64,000 nucleotides of DNA from Candidatus Bathyarchaeota archaeon (GTDB taxonomy: Archaea > Thermoproteota > Bathyarchaeia > Bathyarchaeales > Bathycorpusculaceae), in contig JAOZIA010000002.1 in the NCBI GenBank assembly GCA_026014585.1, positions 293,677-357,676 of the forward strand, in the 5' to 3' direction. The position numbers and the translations under genes were made by a program. Positions 25,570-34,202 of the stretch are shown here, piece after piece. The notes under the pieces were generated by a model that searched no databases, had not been told where the DNA came from, and was given only the letters and a program-made list of their open reading frames with translations. Positions within the stretch are counted from its first letter, which is position 1. Each line of letters begins with the position of its first letter.

Positions 25570-27372
25570 TTGGATAACAATGTGTTTTTAAGATGCCCTG
25601 TCTGCGGAATACAAATCGATGTAGAAAATGTTGCAGCACGAATTGAAACCATTTGTGAAAGCTTTGGCGGAAAAACCTACTGTTTTTGCAGTGAAAATTG
25701 TAGGCACCATTTCCTAGAAGACCCCCGTGTCGCCTATTTTTCCATGGAAATTGGCATAAGCAGTAAAATGCACACTTACAGTGGCGGTCTTGGTGTTTTA
25801 GCAGGCGACATTGTAAAATCCAGTGCGGATTTGCGTTTAGGTATGATTGCTATCACGCTGGTTAGTCGTAAGGGATACTTTAAGCAGAAAATAACTGAGC
25901 AGGGCGAACAACAAGAATTTCCTGATGAATGGAACCCCAAAGAAACACTAACACTTATGTCTGACACAGTGACCGTTAGCATTGAAGGCAGACAAGTTAA
26001 AATTCAAGCATGGCTCTACGAGTACCAAAGCGTAACTGGCGGAATGGTGCCAATTCTGTTTTTGGACACTGACATGGAGGGTAATGCACCTCAGGACAGA
26101 AGAATCACTGACACCCTGTATGGCGGCGATAAGCGCTATCGGTTAAAACAGGAGGTTGTTTTGGGTATCGGCGGAGTTAAAATGCTCAAGCATTTGCCGT
26201 TTAAAATCCGAAAGTATCACATGAACGAGGGGCACTCAAGTCTGCTAACGTTGGAGTTGCTTAAGGCGAATAATTTAGATGCTGAAAAGGTCAAGAACAT
26301 GTGTGTCTTCACAACGCACAGTCCTGTAGAGGCTGCTTTTGACCAGTTCAGCTACGGTTTAGCTCGTGAAGTTATCGGTAAAGAATACATGATAACCGAC
26401 GTTACAAGGTATGCAGGAACAGAAAACCTCAACATGGCATACTTAGCCCTAAACCTAAGCAAGTACGTTAACGGTGTCTCACTGGCACACGTGGAGTATT
26501 CAAGAAAACTTTTCCCAGGTCGCTACATCCGCGCAGTCACCAATGGGGTTCACAGTTATACATGGACATGCTTGCACTTCCGCGAACTCTTTGACAAGTA
26601 CATTCCTGCGTGGACCAACGAGCCGATTCTACTTGCCAAAGCTAGCGAAATCCCCAACCGACCCGTCTGGGATGCGCACATGAAAGCGAAAACAGACCTG
26701 TTTGGTTACGTGGAAAAAGCCAACGGCGTAAAATTGGATCCACAGGCGTTAACAATTGGGTTTGCACGTCGCGCAACAGGTTACAAACGGGCAACACTGA
26801 TTTTTTCAGACATGCACAGGCTCGCAGAGATTAATCGTAACGAAAAAATTCAGATGATTTTTGCTGGAAAAGCCCACCCAAACGACACTGAAGGAAAGCA
26901 CCTAATAAAACAAATCAACGATTACGCACGCATACTCAAAAACCAAATCAACATTGTTTTCCTTGAAAATTATAACATGGAAATCGCTGCCAAACTCACC
27001 TCAGGCGTTGACGTTTGGTTAAACACGCCTCTGCCGCCTATGGAAGCCTCTGGAACCAGCGGAATGAAAGCCGCTCACAACGGAGTTATCAACTTTAGTG
27101 TGCTGGATGGCTGGTGGATGGAGGGCTGCATTGAAGGCGTCACAGGCTGGGCGATTGGTCCGCATCCAAGAGAAATCATACCTGACACAGAACGCCGAGA
27201 AGTTGAACTTCGAGACCTATATAATAAACTCGAATACCTGATTGTGCCAACATACTATACCCGTAGAGACAACTGGATAGCCCTAATGAAAAACAGCATA
27301 GCCAAAATCGCTTACTACTTCCAAACACAATGGGTCATGAGACGATACATAACAGAAGCCTACCTAATCTAA
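25570..27372 (+). CDS. Alpha-glucan phosphorylase (GT35) with N-terminal YHS/TRASH-like Cys domain
   Basis: 600 residues. Residues 1-52 hold CPVCG (9-13) and CFCSENC (38-44) before HHFLEDP, a YHS/TRASH-like metal-binding pattern. The phosphorylase part starts at VAYFSMEIGI (54) and continues with YSGGLGVLAGDIVKSSADL, KYHMNEGHSSLLTLELL, FARRATGYKRATLIF and the PLP-Lys segment ASGTSGMKAAHNG. It releases glucose 1-phosphate from glycogen or maltodextrin. This is the short archaeal/bacterial type, not the 800-residue type. Start is TTG 25570. The N-terminal domain may be a redox or metal sensor (inference). Confidence 0.9.
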   Translation: MDNNVFLRCPVCGIQIDVENVAARIETICESFGGKTYCFCSENCRHHFLEDPRVAYFSMEIGISSKMHTYSGGLGVLAGDIVKSSADLRLGMIAITLVSRKGYFKQKITEQGEQQEFPDEWNPKETLTLMSDTVTVSIEGRQVKIQAWLYEYQSVTGGMVPILFLDTDMEGNAPQDRRITDTLYGGDKRYRLKQEVVLGIGGVKMLKHLPFKIRKYHMNEGHSSLLTLELLKANNLDAEKVKNMCVFTTHSPVEAAFDQFSYGLAREVIGKEYMITDVTRYAGTENLNMAYLALNLSKYVNGVSLAHVEYSRKLFPGRYIRAVTNGVHSYTWTCLHFRELFDKYIPAWTNEPILLAKASEIPNRPVWDAHMKAKTDLFGYVEKANGVKLDPQALTIGFARRATGYKRATLIFSDMHRLAEINRNEKIQMIFAGKAHPNDTEGKHLIKQINDYARILKNQINIVFLENYNMEIAAKLTSGVDVWLNTPLPPMEASGTSGMKAAHNGVINFSVLDGWWMEGCIEGVTGWAIGPHPREIIPDTERREVELRDLYNKLEYLIVPTYYTRRDNWIALMKNSIAKIAYYFQTQWVMRRYITEAYLI

Positions 27373-27410
27373 ACTCCAATCACATTCGGGGTTTCTTGGA
27401 AACCAGTATC

Positions 27411-27525
27411 CTAATTTTTGGTTTGAAAATGCTCCATTAGGGACCAAACCCTCTTAGGAGTTTTTTAGACCCCTCTATAGTTTCTGCAATGAATTTCTAA
27501 TAGGAACCAAATAGACAACAAATAG
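27411..27525 (-). repeat. Dispersed intergenic element, copy 3
   Basis: Reverse orientation, between the converging phosphorylase and membrane-protein genes. Read on the minus strand: TATTTGGTTCCTATTAG, GCAGAAACTATAGAGGGG, AAGAGGG, then ATG at 27437. That ATG opens an eight-residue ORF (MEHFQTKN, stop TAG at 27411). It lacks the extra 5' tandem unit of copies 1 and 2. Confidence 0.8.
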
Positions 27526-27555
27526 AACTGTTTTTGAAGAAAAGTCTTCATGATT

Positions 27556-27786
27556 TTATGGTGTAGATGGTGCAACATAGATTTTGCTTGAAAACCTGCC
27601 CCGTTGAATGAGCAGTTCTTTATGGTTTTTCTGTTGCCACTGTTTTATAGAACGGTACTGGTGGACAAAAAAGGCTGGAACAAAACTGATTAAAAAAATA
27701 ATGAATGCCGATGATGTATAAACAACTATCAACGGCGAATAATGATACACGAAAGTAAACAAAGGACCAAAGCCTGTGAACAACAT
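27556..27786 (-). CDS. Membrane protein fragment, probably the C-terminal half of a split gene
   Basis: 76 residues from ATG 27786, two membrane helices (about 1-15 and 20-42) and a basic tail (HQYRSIKQWQQKNHKE). The frame stays open upstream to about 27890 with a helix-like lead (SDSFFYVTFILLITL) but no ATG, GTG or TTG. It joins the preceding ORF (27870-28076) if one base is added in the A6 run (T run on plus at 27876-27881). Either the two are one four-helix protein broken by a frameshift, or an ATT at the overlap is used as a start. Function unknown. Confidence 0.5.
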   Translation of the reverse strand: MLFTGFGPLFTFVYHYSPLIVVYTSSAFIIFLISFVPAFFVHQYRSIKQWQQKNHKELLIQRGRFSSKIYVAPSTP

Positions 27787-27869
27787 TAACGTAATAAGTA
27801 AAATAAAAGTTACGTAGAAAAAAGAATCAGAGGTTTTACCCCTAAACTCGCCATTTTCTGAGATGCCTT

Positions 27870-28076
27870 TCAGAATTTTTTCTGCGCAAAATAACTAGCT
27901 CCAAACCCTGCGGCTATACCCAGAAGAGCGGGCAACCCATAAAAGGGCACTAGAAACAACATCGGCAAAAAATACGAAAAAAGAACCACATAAACCACTA
28001 CAAAAACAATTGCATAAGCGCGAACCTGAAGAAACAGAAATTCGCTTTTTGGCATTTCTTGCACCTGCAGATTCAT
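27870..28076 (-). CDS. Small two-helix membrane protein, probably N-terminal half of a split gene
   Basis: 68 residues, two membrane helices (about 18-40 and 43-62), ending SYFAQKKF with TGA. The stop follows directly on an A6 run, and the next frame continues as a plausible hydrophilic loop. See the following ORF at 27556-27786. Family not recognised; a promoter-like AT-rich stretch lies upstream, divergent from prefoldin beta. Confidence 0.5.
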   Translation of the reverse strand: MNLQVQEMPKSEFLFLQVRAYAIVFVVVYVVLFSYFLPMLFLVPFYGLPALLGIAAGFGASYFAQKKF

Positions 28077-28203
28077 TTTGATATCAAGATGTATTTTAAA
28101 TTTTTCAATTTTCTGATGATGTTTGGGTTTTTGCGTAAAATTTTTCTGACTGGAAATACTTATCTATTGCATTGCTTATTTGCTGATGCGGAAGGTTAAG
28201 AGC

Positions 28204-28578
28204 ATGAGTGATGAAATTTCAAAATTACCACCTAACGTTCAAGAACGCTTACTCAGACTGCAACAACTGCAGCAAACCCTGCAAACCGTTTTAGCCCAGA
28301 AACAACAGGTTGAAATGGAAAAAGCAGAGATTGAACGCACAATAACTGAGCTTGGCAAAACTGCTGATGATGCAGTAATCTACAAAGCCATTGGCTCACT
28401 ACTTGTAAAATCAGACAAAGCAAAGGTTTCTCAAGAACTGACTGAGCAAAAAGACCTTTTGGAAACAAGAAGTACCGTTATTGGCAGACAAGAAGAACGG
28501 TTACGTGGTCAAGTAAAAGAGGCACAAGCCAAACTTCAAGAAGACCTCAGCCCAGTTTCACAGCAGCCCCTATCCTAA
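28204..28578 (+). CDS. pfdB: Prefoldin beta subunit
   Basis: 124 residues from ATG 28204. Two coiled-coil helices (about 8-45 and 75-112) flank a short beta-hairpin (DDAVIYKAIGSLLVKSDK), the canonical prefoldin beta fold. It forms the alpha2-beta4 chaperone that hands unfolded proteins to the thermosome. DUF3194 and DHH genes follow at once, the usual archaeal arrangement. In-frame upstream ATGs are possible but unlikely. Confidence 0.92.
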   Translation: MSDEISKLPPNVQERLLRLQQLQQTLQTVLAQKQQVEMEKAEIERTITELGKTADDAVIYKAIGSLLVKSDKAKVSQELTEQKDLLETRSTVIGRQEERLRGQVKEAQAKLQEDLSPVSQQPLS

Positions 28579-28579
28579 G

Positions 28580-28876
28580 GTGAACACTGTGGTTGACTTG
28601 GGTTTTCCAGAGTTAACCACTGACCAAATTGAGCAGCTCTGCCAAATAGCAGAAACCGCTGCCCGCAACTTTATTCTTTCCAAAGTTTCCAGCAAGCAAG
28701 TTGAGACCTTAGATATTGTTGTGGAAGTTGAAGGACAAAAACCTGTCAACGTAATAGTTGAAGTTAATCTGGTTTTGTCACCTAAAGTTCAAGACGTAAA
28801 CGTGGAAACCCTGGTCAAAGAAGCTACAAACCAAGCCCAAAAAGCCAGCGAAAACTATCTGAGAAAACTATCATGA
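28580..28876 (+). CDS. DUF3194 protein
   Basis: 98 residues. FPELTTDQIEQLCQIAETAA and the beta-rich middle (LDIVVEVEGQKPVNVIVEV) match DUF3194, an archaeal family nearly always behind prefoldin beta. It lies one base after the prefoldin stop and overlaps the DHH gene start (ATGA), so all three are one operon. The start codon is GTG. Function not known. Confidence 0.85.
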   Translation: MNTVVDLGFPELTTDQIEQLCQIAETAARNFILSKVSSKQVETLDIVVEVEGQKPVNVIVEVNLVLSPKVQDVNVETLVKEATNQAQKASENYLRKLS

Positions 28877-29877
28877 GCTTCCAAGAAATAATCGATTTAT
28901 TAAAAGAAAAAAATGCCAGTTTCGCGTTATTACTTTGTCATAAAAACGCTGATGCAGATGCGATTTGTTCAGCTTATGCATTTCAATGTTTGCTAAAACG
29001 GTTTTTGCCAGACCTGATTTCGGAGATTGGCACGCCTCAGGGCGTCAATAAACCCTCAAAACGTCTGCTTGAACAATTACCCATAACGGTGAACTGTAAA
29101 CCAAACATTGAATCAGCTGATGTGCTTTTCCTGATGGATACTAACACAATTGAGCAACTTGACCAAGTCAGCGACGCCATAAAAAAATCCGCAGCACCCG
29201 TCGTCATAATTGACCATCACGCACCAAGCCCCGAAACCGTTAACACCTGCAAAGTCTGCATAATCGAAGAACACGCTGCGGCAACCTGTGAGTTGGTTTA
29301 TGACTTGTATCGGCAGGCAAACGTGAAGCCTACTCTAAATGAGGCTAAGGCAATGTTTATTGGAATAGCTTTTGACACAAGGCATTTTGCGCTTGCAAGC
29401 TCAGCCACACTAAAAGCCCTTGGAGCCTTGGTGGATTCAGGGATAGATGCGCAGGAAACGCTGGCGATGATTTCTCTACCTATTGATAATTCTGAACGTT
29501 TAGCTAAGCTGAAAGCTTGTAAAAGAGCAAAGATCATTAAAATTAACGATTGGATTATCGCGCTCTCACATGTGAGTGCTTATCAGGCATCAGCGGCTAA
29601 ATCTTTGGTTGATTTGGGGGCGCACATGTCTGCGGTGGCTGGAAAGAAAGAAGACAAAATCGAAATTAGCCTACGGTGCTCACGCCATTTTCACCAGCAG
29701 GCAGGGGTTCATTTGGGAACTGACATTGCCGTTCCGTTGGGCGAGTTGCTTGGTGGAGTTGGTGGGGGTCACGCGATGGCTTCTGGCGTGAGTGGAACCG
29801 GCGAAATTGATGAAGCACTTAAGATGTGTCTTAAACTTTTGAAACAGAAAATAGTTCAAACCGAGGGTACTGAGTAG
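28873..29877 (+). CDS. DHH/DHHA1-family phosphoesterase
   Basis: 334 residues. Motifs: ALLLCHKNADADAICSAYAF (metal-binding Asp pair), LFLMDTNTIEQL, VVIIDHHAPSPE (the DHH motif) and AFDTRHFALASSATLKAL. A C-terminal DHHA1 part ends in GGGHAMASGVSG. Relatives include RecJ-like nucleases, nano-RNases and cyclic-dinucleotide phosphodiesterases; the substrate here cannot be named. Last gene of the prefoldin operon. Ends in TAG. Confidence 0.88.
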   Translation: MSFQEIIDLLKEKNASFALLLCHKNADADAICSAYAFQCLLKRFLPDLISEIGTPQGVNKPSKRLLEQLPITVNCKPNIESADVLFLMDTNTIEQLDQVSDAIKKSAAPVVIIDHHAPSPETVNTCKVCIIEEHAAATCELVYDLYRQANVKPTLNEAKAMFIGIAFDTRHFALASSATLKALGALVDSGIDAQETLAMISLPIDNSERLAKLKACKRAKIIKINDWIIALSHVSAYQASAAKSLVDLGAHMSAVAGKKEDKIEISLRCSRHFHQQAGVHLGTDIAVPLGELLGGVGGGHAMASGVSGTGEIDEALKMCLKLLKQKIVQTEGTE

Positions 29878-30077
29878 CATTTAATTTGTGGCGTTAGAGT
29901 GCAAACCCTGATATGGCTGTTTAGAGTGTTTATTTTTGTTTAGACAGTTCATAGGAAATTCTTAATTACGTCAAAGCGCTTTAGAAACGAAAAAACCAGA
30001 AGACAAGCAGACTCAAAAATGAGTAGCTACGCTTAAATGAAGCAGTCTATACGCATAAGAATGCAGGCTCAAAAAAG

Positions 30078-30929
30078 ATGGCGATAATTGAAACAAAAAA
30101 CCTCACCTACACATACCCCGGAGCAACAAACCCCTCCATACGGGACGTTTCAATTAGCATCAACAAAGGCGAATTCGTACTAATCACAGGTCCAAGTGGT
30201 TGCGGAAAAACCACGCTCTGCCGATGCTTCAACGGACTAATACCTCATTTCTATCAGGGCGAACTAACAGGCGAAATAAAAGTCGCCGACACAGAAACCC
30301 TCAAACATCACACTTACGAAATGGCAAAACACGTGGGCTTTGTCTTCCAAAACCCAGAAAACCAGCTCTTTGCCTTATCCATTGAAAAAGATGTGGCATT
30401 TGGCTTAGAAAACATGGGCATGCCCCGTGAGGAAATCCGCAAAAAAGTCGATTGGGCACTGAACTTAACAGGAATCTACGACATACGAGAACGTTCTCCA
30501 CATGAAATCTCAGGCGGGCAACAGCAACGGGTGGCTTTAGCAGCGGTTTTGGCCATGGAGCCCGAGATTATTGTTTTGGATGAGCCCACCTCATTTCTTG
30601 ACCCGCTTAGCGCAGAGAAAATTTTTGATGTTATCTACGAGTTAAATAAGAAACAGGGCATCACGGTTATTTTGGTGGAGCACAGGCTGGATTTAACAGC
30701 CAAGTACACTGACCACTTAATTGTCATGGATAAGGGTAAAGTTGCTTTTGAAGGTAACCCACGTGACATTCTCAGCAAACAGGAAACGCGGCTTATGGGA
30801 GTTGGAGTTCCTAAAGCCACCCTACTCTATGAACTGCTCCTTAAAGACGGCTTAAAACTCGGCGACACCATCCCGTTATCCTCAGAAGAGCTGGCGCAGC
30901 AACTGATGGAGGCACTAAAACTAAAGTGA
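30078..30929 (+). CDS. ECF transporter ATPase, first copy
   Basis: 283 residues. ABC ATPase of the energising module of an ECF vitamin/metal importer. Walker A GPSGCGKTTLCRC, Q-loop FVFQNPENQLFALSIEKDV, signature SGGQQQRVALAAVLA, Walker B IIVLDEPTSFLDP and the switch His in VILVEHRLDL. The C-terminal region has the short groove helix of EcfA. It overlaps the next gene by four bases. A TTAAAT element about 40 bp before the ATG may be the TATA box. Confidence 0.9.
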   Translation: MAIIETKNLTYTYPGATNPSIRDVSISINKGEFVLITGPSGCGKTTLCRCFNGLIPHFYQGELTGEIKVADTETLKHHTYEMAKHVGFVFQNPENQLFALSIEKDVAFGLENMGMPREEIRKKVDWALNLTGIYDIRERSPHEISGGQQQRVALAAVLAMEPEIIVLDEPTSFLDPLSAEKIFDVIYELNKKQGITVILVEHRLDLTAKYTDHLIVMDKGKVAFEGNPRDILSKQETRLMGVGVPKATLLYELLLKDGLKLGDTIPLSSEELAQQLMEALKLK

Positions 30930-31747
30930 TAGTCGCTGAAGACATTCACTATTCCTACCAAAGCAAAATTGAAGCTCTAAAAGGCGTCTCATTAACCATT
31001 AAAGATGGCGAGTTCGTCGCGATAATGGGGCAGAACGGCGCTGGAAAATCCACACTTGTCAAACACTTCAACGGGCTGCTTAAACCTTCAAGCGGAGCTG
31101 TACGCGTGGACGGCGTGGAAACAACTAAAACCAGCGTGGCAGCGCTTTCAAGAAATGTGGGCTTTGTCTTCCAAAACCCTGACCATCAACTCTTCAGCGA
31201 AACAGTAGAAGACGAAATCTCGTTTGCACTGAAAAACTTTGGGTTTGCACCTGACGTGGTTGAGAACCGCATAACTTGGGCACTAAACCTACTATCACTT
31301 AGCCAGTACCGCAAAACCTCACCGTTCCTACTCAGCGGAGGAGAACGCAAACGTGTCGCTTTAGCGTCGGTTTTAGCATGGAACCCACAGACGCTGATTT
31401 TAGATGAACCAACCATTGGACAGGACCATGAGCAGAAAGAGAAGCTTCGGCAATTTATTTTACAGATGCAATTACAAAAGAAAACCGTGGTCACGGTTAC
31501 GCATGATGTGGAGTTTGTGGCTGAATGCAACCCCCGCGTTGTTTTAATGAGGGAAGGCAGAATTGTTGCGGATGGTCGGGGCAAAGAAATATTAACCAAC
31601 CCGAAACTGCTACAGGAATCCTCCATTGTTTTGCCGCAGATAGCGCAGGTTTTCACAAAGCTTGAAGCGTTTGGGTTTCCTAAAGATATCATTGACATCT
31701 ATGAAGCTAAAGAGGCTATCCTAAGAGCAAAGGAGAGATGGGCATGA
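30926..31747 (+). CDS. ECF transporter ATPase, second copy
   Basis: 273 residues. Walker A GQNGAGKSTLVKHF, Q-loop FVFQNPDHQLFSETVEDEI, signature LSGGERKRVALASVLA, Walker B LILDEPTIGQDHEQKEK. It pairs with the upstream ATPase as the EcfA-EcfA' heterodimer. GTG start inside the ATPase-1 stop (translational coupling). The C-terminus overlaps the EcfT gene by ten bases. Confidence 0.9.
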   Translation: MIVAEDIHYSYQSKIEALKGVSLTIKDGEFVAIMGQNGAGKSTLVKHFNGLLKPSSGAVRVDGVETTKTSVAALSRNVGFVFQNPDHQLFSETVEDEISFALKNFGFAPDVVENRITWALNLLSLSQYRKTSPFLLSGGERKRVALASVLAWNPQTLILDEPTIGQDHEQKEKLRQFILQMQLQKKTVVTVTHDVEFVAECNPRVVLMREGRIVADGRGKEILTNPKLLQESSIVLPQIAQVFTKLEAFGFPKDIIDIYEAKEAILRAKERWA

Positions 31748-32532
31748 GCATTTTTGATGGCTTAAAATTCCGCAAAGTATCCTCGCCCATACACAATCTG
31801 GATCCCCGAATGAAATTTATCTATGTCATCGCCGTTTTTGTCGCCGCCATTCTCTTCTACCAAATCATCCCACTAATAGCACTGTTTCTGCTACAGTTGC
31901 CTTTTGTTTTGCTGGCACACGTCCAAAAACAATGGCTACGTTCACTACGAGGCGCGGCTTTCTTAGCATCTTTCATCTTCATAGTTAACATTGGCACAAA
32001 GTTTTTCATGTCAAACTATCAACTCACAGCATTTGACGTAGAATCTGCCGCTGCTATGACCTTGCGGTTTGTGGTTTTGGTTGAATCCTTCTCAGTTTTC
32101 TTCTTAACCACATCTCCAGACCATTTAGGTTTGGCATTAGAGCAGAGCCGTGTTCCATACGAGTTCGCGTTTGCGTTTACAACAGCAGTACGGTTTGTTC
32201 CAGTGCTAGCCGAAGAAGCCCAAACCATTATGGATGCACAAAAAGCCCGCGGATTAGAGCTAGAGAAGGGTAACTTGCTTAAGCGTATCCGCAATTATGT
32301 TCCTGTGCTTATCCCTTTGATTGTGGGGGCTATTCGCAGAAGCTTAGAACTTGCTGAAGCGATGGAGTCACGCGCTTGGGGCGCAACAAAGAAGCGGACT
32401 AACTTGTACTCACTTAAACTTCACAGAGGCGATTATGCATTGTTGGCATTAATTGTTGGACTCATGGTTGTGGTTGTTTACAGCTGGTTATTTGTGTCTG
32501 TGCCGTCTCTGAGCGGCTTCTTTTTGGCTTAA
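31738..32532 (+). CDS. ecfT: ECF transporter transmembrane subunit EcfT
   Basis: 264 residues, five or six membrane helices. The two coupling-helix motifs with Ala-Arg-Gly-type cores are present: MDAQKARGLELEKGN and MESRAWGATKKR. These touch the ATPases. No substrate-binding EcfS gene is next to it, so the module is probably shared by S components encoded elsewhere. Starts inside the ATPase-2 gene. Ends in TAA. Confidence 0.88.
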   Translation: MGMSIFDGLKFRKVSSPIHNLDPRMKFIYVIAVFVAAILFYQIIPLIALFLLQLPFVLLAHVQKQWLRSLRGAAFLASFIFIVNIGTKFFMSNYQLTAFDVESAAAMTLRFVVLVESFSVFFLTTSPDHLGLALEQSRVPYEFAFAFTTAVRFVPVLAEEAQTIMDAQKARGLELEKGNLLKRIRNYVPVLIPLIVGAIRRSLELAEAMESRAWGATKKRTNLYSLKLHRGDYALLALIVGLMVVVVYSWLFVSVPSLSGFFLA

Positions 32533-32550
32533 TCAGTTATCACAAATCCA

Positions 32551-32560
32551 TATAACTTAT
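32551..32560 (+). promoter_or_regulatory. TATA box of the pilus operon
   Basis: TATAACTTAT directly after an A-rich stretch, about 75 bp before the pilus ATPase gene and in the gap after ecfT. It predicts transcription start near 32580 and a leader holding the GGAGGAG site. Confidence 0.4.
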
Positions 32561-32627
32561 TAAGATTTGAGACACCCTTACTGGTGAGAAGCTTGCGCCC
32601 CAGACAAGGGTAAGGAGGAGACTCATA

Positions 32628-34202
32628 ATAGCGGATTCAAAGCAGCAAAAACCAGTAGCCGACACACTTCAGGTGCCGCATGCTGTCACAAACATGAACA
32701 GCGAAAGCTCTAAACCTGCTGCTTTTCAAGAAATTTACCAAATCCGAGAACCTTACGTTTACGCAGCTGTTGTTAGAGAAAAAGAAACCCAAAAAATGCT
32801 CTACAAAATCATTGAGCCAACATTACAAAAAAACGAGGAACAAGCTCTCCAAGAAGTCAAGAGCATTTTGATGGAAGAAATAGAGGTTAACTTTAAGGAA
32901 ATTGAAAGTAAAGAAAAAGCAGAGAACTATCTTAAACAGAAAATTAGAGAAATAATCAAAAAATACAAAATCAAAATCGCCCCCGAAGCAGTAGATAAGC
33001 TCTCATATTTTTTGATTCGGGATTTTGTAGGTTTTGGAAAAATTGACCCCCTCATGGTTGACCCGTTAATCGAGGACATATCGCTTGACGGTGTGAACAT
33101 TCCAGTTTACGTTTGGCATCGACTCTACGAATCCATCCCCACAAACATCAAATTCAACACTGCCGCTGAGCTGGATTCATTTGTTATACGTCTTGCTTAC
33201 TTGGCGGGTAAAACCATTTCCGTATCCAACCCAATAATTGATGCTTCTCTGCCAGAGGGAAGCCGTATTCAACTCACTTACGGAAAAGAGGTAACTAAGA
33301 GAGGTTCAACATTTACTATACGGCGTTTCAAGGCTGACCCCTTAACAGTTTCTGATTTGATAGCATTTAAAACTATTAACTCGGAAATGGCTGCTTACTT
33401 GTGGTACCTCATCGAGAACCGCGCGTCCGTTATGGTTGCAGGTGGAGTTGCAAGCGGAAAAACCACGCTTCTAAACTGCCTATCCATGTTTATCCGACCA
33501 GAAATGAAAATCATCAGTGTCGAAGACACACAAGAAATTAACTTACCTCACGAAAACTGGATTCCCTCAGTGGTACGCGCTGACTTTAAAATAGACGAAA
33601 AACAAAGCAAAACCATAACACTCTACGACCTACTAAGAGCAGCGGTGCGACAAAGACCTGACTACATAATTGTCGGTGAAGTCCGCGGTGACGAAGCCTA
33701 CACGTTATTTCAAGCTATGGCAACAGGGCATCTTGGCATGTGCACCATTCACGCTGAATCCGTAGAGGCAGTCATAAACAGGTTGCTCTCTGCACCAATG
33801 AATATCCCCCGTGCACTGGTTGCTATGACCAACGTATTCATTGTTATGGATAGAATAGAAGTCAATGGTAAACCAGCGCGGCGAGCTAAAGTTGTTACTG
33901 AAATGAAGGGGCTTAATCTTCAAAATAACGAGTTGGAAATTGAAAGAATATTTAGCTATGACCAGAAATTTGACAGGTTCACTTATCAAGGAAACAGTGG
34001 ACTGCTTGAAAAGAACCGACAAAAAGCAGGCGTATCTGAGGTGGACCTGCAAAGAGAACTTTTGGCAAGAAAAACAGTGCTGGATTGGATGGTTAATCAA
34101 GGAATCAGAAAATACAAAGACGTCACCAACGTAATCAGAGATTATTACATTAACCCAACCCGTGTAGTCCAAAAAGCCAGAATAGAGATGAAAAACAATT
34201 GA
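32628..34202 (+). CDS. Type II/IV secretion ATPase of a pilus system; likely AUA start
   Basis: About 524 residues. The PilT/FlaI-like ATPase powers assembly of archaeal type IV pili. Walker A GGVASGKTTLLNC, Asp box ISVEDTQEINLP, Walker B YIIVGEVRGDEAY, His box GHLGMCTIHAES. The first canonical start is GTG 32673, which has no ribosome-binding site. GGAGG at 32614-32618 instead points to ATA 32628 (or 32625), giving ADSKQQKPVADTLQ as N-terminus. The stop TGA overlaps the TTG start of the next gene. First gene of a five-gene operon. Confidence 0.85.
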   Translation: MADSKQQKPVADTLQVPHAVTNMNSESSKPAAFQEIYQIREPYVYAAVVREKETQKMLYKIIEPTLQKNEEQALQEVKSILMEEIEVNFKEIESKEKAENYLKQKIREIIKKYKIKIAPEAVDKLSYFLIRDFVGFGKIDPLMVDPLIEDISLDGVNIPVYVWHRLYESIPTNIKFNTAAELDSFVIRLAYLAGKTISVSNPIIDASLPEGSRIQLTYGKEVTKRGSTFTIRRFKADPLTVSDLIAFKTINSEMAAYLWYLIENRASVMVAGGVASGKTTLLNCLSMFIRPEMKIISVEDTQEINLPHENWIPSVVRADFKIDEKQSKTITLYDLLRAAVRQRPDYIIVGEVRGDEAYTLFQAMATGHLGMCTIHAESVEAVINRLLSAPMNIPRALVAMTNVFIVMDRIEVNGKPARRAKVVTEMKGLNLQNNELEIERIFSYDQKFDRFTYQGNSGLLEKNRQKAGVSEVDLQRELLARKTVLDWMVNQGIRKYKDVTNVIRDYYINPTRVVQKARIEMKNN

